Assembly (NCBI RefSeq): GCF_041260155.1
Contig: NC_091940.1
Span: 31,346,375 to 31,410,374, forward strand
Direction: 5' to 3'
DNA: 64,000 bases
DNA from: Ptychodera flava
Lineage: Eukaryota > Hemichordata > Enteropneusta > Ptychoderidae
Shown: one piece after another, positions 1-13,100 of the stretch
Position numbering within the stretch: position 1 is the first letter of the stretch
Layout of the letters: every line of letters starts with the position of its first letter
Notes under the pieces: generated by a model
The model's database searches: none
The model's input: only the letters and a program-made list of their open reading frames with translations
Told to the model about the DNA's origin: nothing
Program-made: the position numbers and the translations under genes

Positions 1-1188
1 TGCGATACAGATGGGGCTTAATGGTCAAAAATGAGTTCCATGGCGGTGAAAACATGAAATCAATGTAAGCAGCCATACTGATTACAAAAAGTCATTAAAA
101 TGAATCAATTAGTACTTAATAAACAGGATGCTGCCAAACATTTTTGCATCCTATCCTAACACTGACAGATTATCACCGGTAAAGTTTGATGCAGTACAAT
201 TTGTTTAGACCTGCCTGAGTTATGGCTAAGGACATGAAAAAATTGTAACAAAATCGCCGCCATGTGGCCATATTTGATCACATCATGAAACAAATTGACG
301 TGCAATTGTATGATATAGGTCAATGTTCTTGTACCAACTTTGAGTGATATTTGTTTAGACCTGCCTGTCAGTTATGGCTAAGGACATGAAAAAATTGTAA
401 CAAAATGGCCGCCATGCAGCCATATTGGATCATATCGTGAAACAAATTGATGTGCATATGCATGACATAGGTCAATGTCCTTGCGCAAACTTTTAATAAA
501 ATCGGTTGAGACGTGCCCGAGTTATGGCTCCGTACATGAATAAATTGTAACAAAAGGGCCGCCATGTGGCCATATTGGATTATATTGTGAAACAAATCGA
601 AGAGCATATGTATGATATAGGTCAATGTCCTTGTACCAACTTTGAATAGAATTGGTTGAGATGTGCCTGAGTTATGGCTCCGTACATGAAAAAATCGTAA
701 CAAAATGGCCGCCTGGCTGCCATATTGGATTGTATCAGAAAACAAATCAACATGCATATGTATGACATATGAAGTAATCCTTGTATCAAGTTTGAATGAA
801 ATCGCTCCAGGCATCTCTGAGATATCTGCGTGAACGGACGGACAGACGCACGCACGCAGGTGCGGACATGACCAAACCTATAAGTCCCCCCGGACGGTGT
901 CTGTGTGGACTAATTATTTGCGTGTCTTACTTATCTGTGGCAAACTCTAAATTTTGGTATCTTTCCAAGTACATGTAAAACCCACTCTTAAAATGAAAAG
1001 GAAATCCACTGCCTGATAAGAGTGTCAGGCATCAGATAAATTTGGAACATCAAATAAACTACTCGTATCACATCTTCCAATGTCAAGATCAAAATAATTT
1101 TGCACACAATATTGATGCTTCTGTGTGTCTTTTTTCATAAACTTAGAGAATTTAACCAAAGTCGATGCCTGAAGATTTTCTGACTTAC
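1..1188 (-). other. Intron of NELFCD running off the left edge
   Basis: Begins with a GTAAGT donor (1183-1188 on the minus strand) right after the codon for the E of HFVTE. No sequence matching the missing NELFCD C-terminal exon is visible. Most of the stretch is the 150-bp tandem repeat described separately; 1-195 and 930-1182 show nothing I recognise. Confidence 0.7.
200..930. repeat. 150-bp tandem repeat, about four units plus a GACGGACAGACGCACG tail
   Basis: The marker GTTATGGCT recurs at 219, 371, 521 and 671, and a degenerate version (GATATCTGCG) lies at about 821, giving a period of 150-152. Each unit carries AACAAAATGGCCGCCATG and ATAGGTCAATGTCCTTG. The array ends in a GACGGACAGACGCACG-like tract and then a conserved-looking tail (CCCCCCGGACGGTG) to about 930. 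Tandem units followed by such a tail occur in repeat families of several marine invertebrates; I cannot name the family. Because the period is a multiple of three, long open frames run across it by chance. Confidence 0.85.
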
Positions 1189-4100
1189 CTCTGTAACAAA
1201 GTGTCTTATAAGTGATATGTCAGTGTCTTGTCGGTCTATACATTTCTTGATGTACGTTATGATTGGTACGACATAGTTCCTACTCAACAAGTGCACCATT
1301 CTGTCGAGTAGTGTCTTCTTCAGTTCCAACTGTGTACCAAACAGAAAGATTACAGTATTCCTCTGATAATAAGACCCGGAGTCAGCAACATGAAATGGTT
1401 GTAATTATCAGGGGGTCTTATGATCGAGCCATCCAATGTTTTCCAAACACTGCTAATTTATGCTAATTTATTCACATCAATTCAGCATTACTCTAGACTT
1501 TCATACATTTTTTGGCAGAATGTACTGATATAAAACTTTACTTACAAGAGCAAACATCTAACTAATTATTCTCACAAATTCACAAATTTCGAAAATACAT
1601 GTAAATGGCAACAGTTCCTTCAAAGATAACAGTGACTTCTCAACCCAACTGACATGTTAATCACTGTTAAAAATTCAACAGCTCAAACAATCCCTGTCTG
1701 ATCCAAAGACTGGTGAGGTGAAATAAAATTTTGAAACAATTCTTGAAAGACGGAGAAAATTCAAAAACGAAAGTCAATCATGTATTCATCGCATTGGCAT
1801 CATGCAGTTAACATGGCGTATACAATACATGCATTTGCTGCACATAAAAATAACCAACCTTTCTTTGAATCTAAGGTCTGGTTGAGTAAAATAATGATAT
1901 GGCAATGAAATTCATGGTAGTCAATGGTAAGAATTCATGATCCAAGGTGAAAAACGGTTAGCTACAAACAATAATGATAACACACAGATCGCGGATCAGC
2001 TTGCAGCATGCAGCAAAGCTGATATTGCAGTTGTTGTGGACTATTCTATTATATGGAGCAGGGGCCACAGAGGGTTAACAACAGAATGTTACAGAAATAA
2101 AAGCACAAAGACAAAATTTGGTTTTGCCTGCAGTTCCAGTAAATAAATGTCAATGTCACATCATTTTAGCATCTTTAATGATTTTTCTAGGTCTTAAAGG
2201 AAATTTTAACCACTAAATAATTTTCAACACTATGCTCATGCTTACACACCCTGCCCAACAAACAATATCTCCATTACAGCTCCTCATAGGCTCAAACAAA
2301 GACCAAACGACCTTCAAAGTGTCAATGGGCAGTCAGCTACATCAGCTGTTGTTTGGAAATGTCCACATTCAGGCTCTTCTAAATCTTTAGTTGGCCAGTC
2401 AGCAACAACTTCATATTTGTGATAGTTGAAGTCATACTATCGTCAATTTTTGAGTGGTGATTTGTTGGCTTTTTGAACTAAACTAGGGAGGGGTCTTATA
2501 CATGGATGTATAACATTTTTGAAAATCCTCTAAAATTAGGTTTGGCAGTCTGTTCATGATATTCTGTCTGTATGTCTGCTGGCTTGTCCATCTCTACCAT
2601 TATCTACCTATATGAGAATTCTACCTGTCTTCTGTCCACCTGTTAGCAGTAATCTGTCCATCTGCTGGCATTCATCTCCTTATCTATGTCTGTCTGTCTA
2701 TGCTATTATTTGTGTCTCTGTCTGTCTGCCACCAGCTTGTCTATCAAATTATCGTCTTGTTATTGGATATTCTACCCTGTCTAATTCTCTCTCTTTGTCT
2801 TTCTATTCTGTCTGTACAATTGTTTGCCTGTCTGTAGCATTATCTGTCTGTCTGTGTCTTCTTGCAGTCTGTTCACCAATCTATCTGTTGGTCTGTGTAC
2901 ACCAATCTGTCTGTCTTTCTGTCAAATGTCTCCTCAGCCTTCCTTTTTTTTCCTAGAGAACTTGAAGGTTTTACTTACTTGAACCAACACATCTAATTCT
3001 GGATAGACCTTCTCAAAGAGGCCTATGAGTAACTGTAGAACACTGGCGTGATACAGTGGATGACAATTACTGATCTATAAAGGAATAAATATCAGAACAA
3101 CATCAATAGAACAGCAAAAACAAAAACAATAGTCAACCAGATCTTAAAATGCAAATTGCAATGTATTGATACCTATTACAATGCAGATTAAGAACAATAA
3201 TAGTGAATTAACAGTAGGTATTATATCCCAACATTACGGTGATGTAACATTTAATAATATCATTAAAGTGTCACATTCCATTTTTAGACATGTATCATAA
3301 TTAGATTACATGCTCTGGTGGTGTTACTAGAAATAGAGAGATGGAAGATTCATTTGCTCATAGCATATATTGTTTTCATATTCACATGTATCTATATGTC
3401 TTATGAAGTGAACTGCCCTCTACAGACGACAATGACAATTTTTCCACTTTTAGAAGCATTTTCTACAGGTGAACAGCTGTTGGAATCACTGGATCACAGG
3501 TGAGCTATATCAACAGAACCCGATGGCTATACATGTAATAGGAAAGTTTTTTAATGTCCGACAAAATCTGAAAACTGGCAATTTACTTATGTTTTGCAAT
3601 CACATATTACCAATTATGTTGTACTGCACATTCAAAATTGTGAAAGGGAAACAGCAAGACAACTTTTTCTTTACATAAACTGACTTCCAACTGGCGTCAA
3701 TAGGGTTAATTCAACCGTATGTCCTCCAAGTCTGTATGTGCATATGGAAAATGTTATCCTCAACTGTTGTGGTCAAGCTGTCTGGCAGACAATTGTTTTG
3801 AACAGTTAAACAGCTGCTCTTTATCTACAATATTCAATAAAAATTTGTAAAACAATTCTCTGAGGATGTTATTGCAGTATGAAATCTATTGATCAAAAGA
3901 AATATCTGGATTTCAGTTATAGGAAAATACTGTTAGGTACCGTATTAGCCAGTGTGCGAAATTAACATCGGTCCGACGGTCCGAGACTGACAGATTTCTC
4001 GTCGGGCCGAAAGTTTTTAGCAACATGTCGGTCCTTATGACCGACTGGAATTTGATATTGATTATGAAAATTTCTCCGTCAAGACTTGTAACAGAAGCAG

Positions 4101-7100
4101 ATGGTGACTGACATGTGATTCAGACTTGAATGTCATGCACCTATCAATGTTTCCACCGTGGGAGTGGGGGGCAACAGGGGTATTGATCGCACTTCGTGTC
4201 CTGGTAGTGAGGAATTCGATCTATGGTACGCCAGACAGCGGGGGTGACAATGTCGCAACATAGTAATTTTTTGTTTTGCGACGTTTTACATTTACGAAGA
4301 GTCTAATCCCTCCGATCGACGCGCATAGCACGGTGCAGCTGATTACATTCAGATCAGTATGAATTACGTCCGTGCATGCAGATTCTAGCAACGGAATGGA
4401 TTGATTTTGGTGCAACAATGCAACACAATATTATAATAATACTCGTCCAGTGAGTGTAACCCTGGTAATGTTAGCATATCTGTGTCATTTTTTTACGTCT
4501 ATGGTTTTGAACTACGCCCGATGTTACACGTTTCGCCGTGTTTGTTTGTGGACCGCGAGAACATCTTGCTTGCTCGTTGGTCTTCAACCAAAGTTCACAA
4601 GGCCGACTGTTGCCACGATATATCGACGTGATAACAAGTGTGCATTTTATAAAACAGAGCGGCCTTATCATAACAGTTTTGTAACAGTTTTGTCAAGTTG
4701 CAAGATCCGTCGCGTATACTCTCAGAGGCCGAGAGCAGGGCTATGTTGTTTCTATGTATACCGTTTTACGACAGGCATGCAAAACTCACCGTCATCCTGG
4801 GCTGTAGGCCTAAATGTCGCAAAAAATTACGTCTTTTAAGATTGTACGGTATCATTAACTAATCGTGTCGCGATCGTTTTCAGCAGAATTGAGAGTCTGT
4901 CAAACTTTTCAGAGTCATTTTAATAACTTTAAGCTTTAAAAGGGCGATGAGACCCAGCAATGGCTCAGGCAAAACTTTTCGATCAGAAAATATGCATTAA
5001 TTTCTGCGAGTGGCGACGTGTGCCATTTGTGTTGTCTGCAATTTCTATAATCGAGAAAAAAATTACGATACTTGTCCTTTTAATTAAAAGTATAACTTCA
5101 TCTGTTTCTTCATGAATGCAACAGAATCACTTTTAAGCATATCTATTTTGTTAAAGTAATCCATACGTCATATCAAAATGCATGCCAAGTATTTTCTCCC
5201 TTCTGTTTTACATTACAATAAAAAGAGGCAGTAATCAATGTTTGCATAAAAAATTATCCATACGCTCCCCTTACTCATGACTGTTTTCACGGTAACTCTT
5301 CTACTACTCTCGTTGGCTAATTTCAGAAGTGATTTTCAGCTCGCTAACCATTTTCAAATCACAATATCACATGCCCTGGTGTAGTGTACAATTGTACACA
5401 GCAATTTAGATAACATTATCCCCGGTAGAAAGTCATGAGAGACAAACTGTCTCGCTTTCATCATCCACATGTAGTCAGTGCATGAGCCTGTATTCTCCGG
5501 GTCTCCTGGGTGTTTGACATCATTTTATGGTCCGGGAGTGGGGGATTAGATATGGCTAGAAAAAAATGTCAAATTCTCCTGTTAGTCTCACAGTCCCCAA
5601 ATGGTGGAAAACATTGATAAATGTGTGCGCATTACAGTGAGGAAGAGGAGGGCTGTGATCTTTTTTCAGATTCCAGATAATGTAGACGAATGATTCATGA
5701 TCATTCACTTACACTATTCTGCAATCTACGTGAACAATAGTCTTTTGGAGTGAATACTTACTTACTCTATTGATAAAAGGACATGAAAAATTAAATATTA
5801 CAACATTCAAAAGCATAGTATTAGGTGGAGAGAGTGTTGACTTTAATGGTCGTTAACAACTGCATTTATTGAGGACCGGCAGTTTTCTGTAAGGACCTGA
5901 AGCTTTGGCTTGGTGCAGGCCCTTATGACCTGAAGCCATTTTCTCTTAATTTCGCACACTGGTATTAGCACATGAATAATGTTAGATACTGTAGCAGCAG
6001 ATGTATTCCTTAAGGAAGTATGTACCTTAAAAGTGAAAGACATAAACTCTTGCCTAAACTTTCATTAGTGAAACTTACCAAGTTTTTGTCATACCAAATC
6101 AAGAATAAAAACAAGGAGTCGTCATTGTACAAAGTTTGGAACTAGAGAAACAAATTACTAAACATTCAATGATATTTGAAATTCAAAATGGCTGTCATCC
6201 CTGTGTTAACTCAGGGGTAAGTAAAATTTTTGATTTTCAAAAAACTATGATGGTGATAGTTTGTTTTACTCCAAGAGCTTTAAAATGAGTCCCCTCAGCG
6301 GAAGACCAATAAAAATTTGGAAAATTTGAAAGCCTGAATATCTGTCCCTGAGGTGCATTCTGCCTTTACATATGAACTCATCAGGAACCTGTGTGTACAC
6401 AAGCAATCTAATAGAGTACAATATGAGATAAACTTTACGAGATCAGTAAAACTGTGCAACTCAGGTAAGAGTATATCGTAGGTTCTTTGGCAGTATTGTG
6501 AACTGATTGGGAAGACATACCTCATCAAGCAGAGCTAGATGTATCGGAGTGTGGTCCGTCATTCTCTGGAAGTAACTTGGGTCTGCAACAGTCTCCTCAA
6601 CCCAAAACAGAACACCAACTGCGACAAGAGGATACCTGCGAAGCAAGGTGACATTGACAATTCTGCTAAAGGCAAAAATTTTTGACAGGATTAAATGACT
6701 CAAAATTTCTGCCCATACATACTGGTCTTTCTGTCTCTGTTTCTGTTTAGCTTATTGCTTGACTGATTATCACTCTGTCTTTCTTGAATCATTTTGAAAT
6801 AGCCAATCAGCTACACAATAGCCTTTGTTTCAGACTCCCTAACTTGCTGTAAATAATCAATAACTTCTGTGTCAATGGATATCATCTGAGCTGTTTTTGT
6901 TCTTTCTCTCTCTTTCCTATAAAGGCCAAATGTACACAATCTATTTGTATGTGCATGTTCTGCTTCGTAATCTGGTTATCTACAGTGGAACACCACTATT
7001 TCAAAGTTTCAATGCAACCCACCTAATGCACTGATAAAGTACTTGTATTTCAGCCGTCAGCTCAGTAGCTCCTTTCCTTTCATTGGAGCATATGTTGTGA

Positions 7101-10100
7101 GCTCTCTCCAGAGCCTGCGACGTTGCTTTCACTTCGTCTTTATTGATTGATAACCTGCGACCCTGTTGCCATGGAAAAAAGGAATACAACCTAAATGGAG
7201 ATGTTTGATTTCTATGCTTTCCTGCGTTGTAACAATAAATGATGATGATACAATCAAATTTTCACAAAGCAAGATGGCATATAATATTATTGACTACACA
7301 AGCTTCAAACTGAGTCACCATAAGCAGCAGATGAATGAAGTATTATAAGTATTTGAGTGTGCAGTGTTCTCCCCAGAGCTATTATAGAGTGGTGGCCGCC
7401 ACTCTATAATTTTTGGTAAACAATAGAAACTCATTACCATAACAATTACATTTATTGCTATGCAAATTAGCCGCCACTCAATCAGAAAATCCTGGGGAGA
7501 TCACTGGTGTGTGAATATCCGTCCCCTAGGTCCATTTTACCTTAAAGCTCTAGTTACTGTAACTTTTGACAATTTTCTGTACTTTTTTCCATGCAGCAAC
7601 TACATTTGCACGGTGACCTATTGGAAGCATTTTAATCCTTTTTTGACCAGGCTCCATAGACAAACCACAGAAATAAATACAACTTGGGAGAAAGAGGATT
7701 AAAATGAACAGTACTAAGCTTCTAAATAGAGAATATACACATGTAAGGTGCATTTTTATTGACAGTAACTGAATTCAAGTCTAGACTGAAATTCAAAATA
7801 TTGAATATCAGCCAAGCTTAAAGAGTTGAATACTGGATAGTTTCACATACTGTGAGCATTACACCAACAAACTGTGGATGATATGTAGAATAAAACATTG
7901 AAAAAAATTGTCTGTGATATGCACCAACTACTTATCTTCCTCCAGTTCCCTGTGATACACATAAACTACTGTCGTCTTACCTGCTGCCATGATTCATGCA
8001 CACTCACTGCATACGCAAGGACATAGATGTATTTATGTTTGTGCTCTGGGTGAATCTTTGCACCAGGCTTGAAGAAAGTGTGTATAAATATTTCCAAGAG
8101 TTGTGGTATCCTGATCAGCTCCACAGGGGGAGGGTCTGGACTACTGTACATCTTAAACAACTGCAGCAAACAGAAATAAATCTCTATGAAGTGCGGACAA
8201 ATCTTTGATTCAATGTCAACTCTTACTGGTATTAACAGCCTTGAGCTGGAACACCTTTTGCTCCAATTTCTCATCTGATGTTTTCCTTGTCAGGAAAGAA
8301 AGTCTGGAGTTAAAAACTGATATCACATAATACCCTTGCAGTGTAAAATGCCCCTCCATTTTTTTCATTGGAAGTTTTAAACCTTTCATCCCCATAGAGG
8401 TCAACTTTATCATAGAAAACAATGAGGCAATACCATAGTTTAGCACTGAAAGTGAGACAGAGTCAAAGAACTGTGAGTCACAGTTAATGCGCTCAGCTGT
8501 TGGATTGAACATGTACATACTGGCCTCACATACTTTGACATGATTTATACTTTCTGATGATATATTAACATGGCGAAAGCTACATATTCCTAATCCACAT
8601 GGGATTAAAATCATGTTCTTGAAAAGAGACATTTCACAGGACTTGAGAGAGAGATACTTACTACTGTGATATCAGCTGGGTTAAGGGCATTCCTTGACAA
8701 CATTGCTGCAATGGCTTGACATGCCCTGGGATAGAGGGCTGCAGTGGTCAGTGCCAGACCAATGCCACTGACATCATAACCCCTGGAATGTCAAGAAAAC
8801 TTGTCAGTTGTGTCAGGAAATATACAAAGTCTATCACTGTGTGGGTTATGCTTTAGAAGTTCAGATCATTTCAAAATGTACAAACTAACTTTTGGTTGTC
8901 ATGGATGCAGTAGAGCATCAACTTTTCAGATTTCTACACTTTTGAGTCAATTTTTCGCCTTACACTTCCTTGGGCCTGCTCTCCACCAATGTGTGCAAGA
9001 TACCAAATTTTTTTGAGTAAAGGAGCACCCCTTCAGTCAAATTGGCATAGAGGAAACACTTGCGTGAATGGAAATCTTCTACTATCACAGAATTCTAAAG
9101 TTTTGTGAGATGCACCAGTAGAAACTATCAGTATATCTGAACTACCGATAAAATATAAAATAATTGTAAGTGGTCAATACAACTGCTAAATTTGTAGGGA
9201 ATTTTGGCTGTAAACAAACTGTTCACATTTCTCTTTTCTATATGATTATAACAGGGCGAACTCTGGCTCGAAAAGGCCTGGGATCAGAATTAGTGCTAAG
9301 TTTGGGTGGGCGTTTTTGGGCATGATTCCGCATAATGAGTGTGTTGGTAACTGTTGCAATCGTTTGCATTATCTGTGTAATCTGTTTGCCCTAACATCCC
9401 ATTCTGTTTCAGGCAATACTCAACAGAAAAGAAAGAAGAAATATAAAATTCATCAAACAGGAGCTTGCTGGGTGGATTTACCGAAGTTCTGAGGTCATGT
9501 CACCGACCATTATCAGAATGATTCTGCTACACTGGTGCCATATGTACACAGCATGAATGTTGGAAATTTTGTGTGGTGAAATCATGAACTACTGATGAAA
9601 GTTGACTAAACTCTATCCATCTGAACACGGATGGAGGAACATGATTAGTAAAGTGGTAGGAAGTAAGTGAACAACTTGACATTGTGATGATCACCAAAGT
9701 CAGAAAATACAGGAAGTAAAGCACATCACATGTGGCCGATACTTCCTCCACGAATCTTGTGTATCACGATATCTGTAATAGTGATCTTGGTCAGCTACTC
9801 GGTTGGTTGTCAGGTGACCTCGTAAACTGATCATGACTTTATTTTGTGAGCAATTTTTCTCACAAAAATTTGTTAATGTTCAACTGGAATCAAAGAATAA
9901 CTAACTTCACCTTTATCATTGAAGGAATTAAAATCCATGCTTTGTCAAAATCTTATGATGAAGCGGGGCCTCAATGAGACGTCCTCTGACACACATAGAT
10001 CGAGGGCCTCTACAAGATCAGGTGATGCTAACTTGCGCACTTGCTCATGCTCTACGTATCCACCCACCTTGAACTGACATATACAATGTTCCAACTGTTC

Positions 10101-13100
10101 AGATGTCTTACAAGCTTTTCGTTGTCAATCCAGAAGTCCAACTATTACTGTGACTGGAATTGGACTACCAGTATGTCAAAACTCTACCACCATGTCATTT
10201 CCATGTGTAAAATCACGTACACAAACCATAGGGAATTTTAGGCCAGCATATCCAAAGGAAATGTACCATACTGTAAAGTTTGGTTGTAGCTTTGGCGGGG
10301 GATTTTAAAAATATGTGACTCTCTTCAACTGACTATGATTGTTTAGATCATTGAAGCTACCTCCATGTTTTGATGTGGTAATTGTTTTCAATGCCAATGC
10401 AAACTATTGACTCTGCCTACAGTTTTATGAAATACAGTGAACCTACCTTTTTTTAAGAATACGTTACTATTCACTAGCTTTCTTGTTGACTCATCTCCGA
10501 ATAAGGTTCATTTTTGTGATGTCACTACACCATAGAAGCTAGAAAAAGAGTCTATGACAATTCAAGTTTTCACCCTTTGCATGCCAATAGAATTCTAAGC
10601 ATACACACAATTTGATGAAATCTTAATTTTTCTCGTTTGCACAGCAAATTTTTGAGAAGTTTACATCTCTGGGCATCGCTAAATAATTGACAATGTGTTT
10701 GAGTCACGAACCGTAGTTTCCCAAGGCCCTTCCCTTGTTTCTCTGGATCATCATAATTCAAAATACTTTGTGAAACTTTGCAGATACCTGTATGATCTAG
10801 GTGTTTATGAAACAGTCTATGTTCATGGTATGCCAATAATTTTTCTTTGAAAATTGTTTAGGCTGATTTTCATGGAGCAGTCGACCTCACTGTTGCCAGC
10901 TGTCACTCAAGCGTTACTATGAATTTTCAATGAGTTGGGGGGCCTTCTATATCCAACACCGGGGTTTCAGCCTGATTACCAGATAAGGAGTAACTTACCA
11001 AATGAACATGATATACTACAGATTTTGATCACTGTAACATTTCCAGAAGAGAGGAACAACATCGTTCAATGTCCAATTCATGACTATTATATAAACTTTG
11101 GATTGTGGTGCCACTTAAGTATTTAACAAGACATTAACAATGTCTGTGGAAGTAGAAGTGGCTGTGTTGTCAACAGTTGAAAGTTTATTCATAGAGCCTA
11201 TGGTGTAATAAAAAGCCCCCCTCTTCTTTCACAGACACTGATAGAACCCAGTTAACTAACTTCTGATGAATATTCAAATAAAATCAATTTGCTCTGAATT
11301 TTTGAAAACCTACAAAATCAAGGAGCGTCATAAACAGGGATAAATCACATGTGAACATGGCAATGATTTTCACAGACCTCTCCATTGCTGATTTCTGTAA
11401 TTCTTCTGTAACCCTCCTGATGACAGATCCAGCATGTTGGTCCAGTCCCAACACTTGAAGCAATGTTTGACAGAACAGGTATGTATGTTCACCATGACAA
11501 ACCATTTTCTATAGAGAGATAGACAGTGACATTTACTGATTGCATCTGTGATTTCATAAAACACATCTGCAAAATGAATGTGTCATTCTAGAAGGACACA
11601 ATTTAACTCTTTTTCTGTTGGACCCCTCATCCTCCATTCTGTCCAGTCAGAACAAATGGTACGGAGCTGTCAGTAGAACCTATTTTCACAATCTTGACAT
11701 ATCTTGTATAGAAGAATGTGACATACTTGTACTCAACTTTGCAGTTTGTGCACCCTAAAACCCACAGAAACATGGCGTGTGTCATTGGACTTGGTTGGCT
11801 GTCATTTGTACACAATATTGAACTTCACTGACTTGGAAGTAAAATGTCCTATAAATGCAAGCCTCTGAATACCCTTAATTCCATGCAGTTTCAACTGACC
11901 TGGCAGGAAAAGTTTTTCTGTAATCTGTGCAAAGTATCCTTTACTACATATAATTTAAGGTATAGAAAATGACACCCATCTGTTTCATTTGCACATATTT
12001 TCTTTCTGATAACAACAGTGGCTTTCATTCAACCATGTACATAATAATGGGTCATTTTCATATAGATAGCCTCAATGTTGTCAGAGAAAACATGCAGTTT
12101 TGCTGTTGGTGTACTGAAATAATGGAATCCGATCTTCCTCAGCTCAGTGCACATTGAAAATGTGCTCAATCTTAGGGACAACATCAAAAGTTCAATATAA
12201 TAAATCTAACTTAATTGCTTAAGTTTGGCCTCAGACCCCCCCACCCCCCCTTCTAACTTAACTGACCTAAAATTGAAAAACATTGCGGACTCATACCCTG
12301 TACTAAGTCTTTCAAACGACATACCAATGTACCATTGAATTAAATAAAATTGAAAACCATTATAAAGTAACAAAAATACAGGTGACTGGATCGGTTTTAG
12401 CGTACAAAAATCAGCCTTGAAATCGTAAAATTTGCCATAAAGACGTTAAATCGTTTTTGACTGCACATAAATTAATTTGGCCAAAAAACCCCCCACCCCA
12501 AACTTAAGCAATTAAGTTTTTTTTCAAACATCGATCTTTTGACGTCGCCCCTTATGCTCTACAACACTATACTGAAAGAGCCGTCACTTGAGGGCGCTCT
12601 CTATGCTGCCACCTCTTTACAGAGGGGAGCAGAGAGAGTGCCCTAAAATGATGGATCTTTCAGTCTATTATAACACAAGCATGGTAAATTTCCTGACATC
12701 TAAATCTTTTATGGCAGACTGCTTGTCTAATCTAAGATTTAAATCATGAATAACTATACAAGTTTTGAGTAAACGTTTAAGTGTCTAAGCCTCTCAACAG
12801 TGATACCTGTACCTTCAGTTTTAACTGGTACAAGACATAATATAGTATACACAGTGTTTGATTTTTTGTAAAGATCACCAATCATTATAAGCCATAGGCA
12901 TCCCACTCACTGTAAATTCAGGAAGTTGTTTTTCAAATTCTTCACTGCCCTCAAGCAGCTTGGACACTGAAGTTCTCAGCACCCTTGAGAAAATTTCAAC
13001 TTGGTGACACGCCGTGGAAATGTTGGCGATTTCCCCTTGAAAACCTGCATCAGATATTAGCTGAAGAAGACAGGAAGACATTATTACATTGTAATCCATG

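Noticed and set aside
368-814. 148-residue minus-strand frame with 50-residue repeats
   Set aside because: Explained by the 150-bp tandem repeat, whose period is a multiple of three.
2612-2956. 114-residue plus-strand frame
   Set aside because: Translation of a CTGT-type simple repeat (CLSVCL repeats).
4450-4839. 129-residue frame inside the hAT-like element
   Set aside because: No BED finger, DDE or dimerisation motif; an opposite-strand frame is also open.
8216-8632. 138-residue minus-strand frame inside the NELFCD intron between exons 8 and 9
   Set aside because: It is not in phase with the exon at 7981-8160, has no family resemblance, and the intron has clean GT-AG ends.
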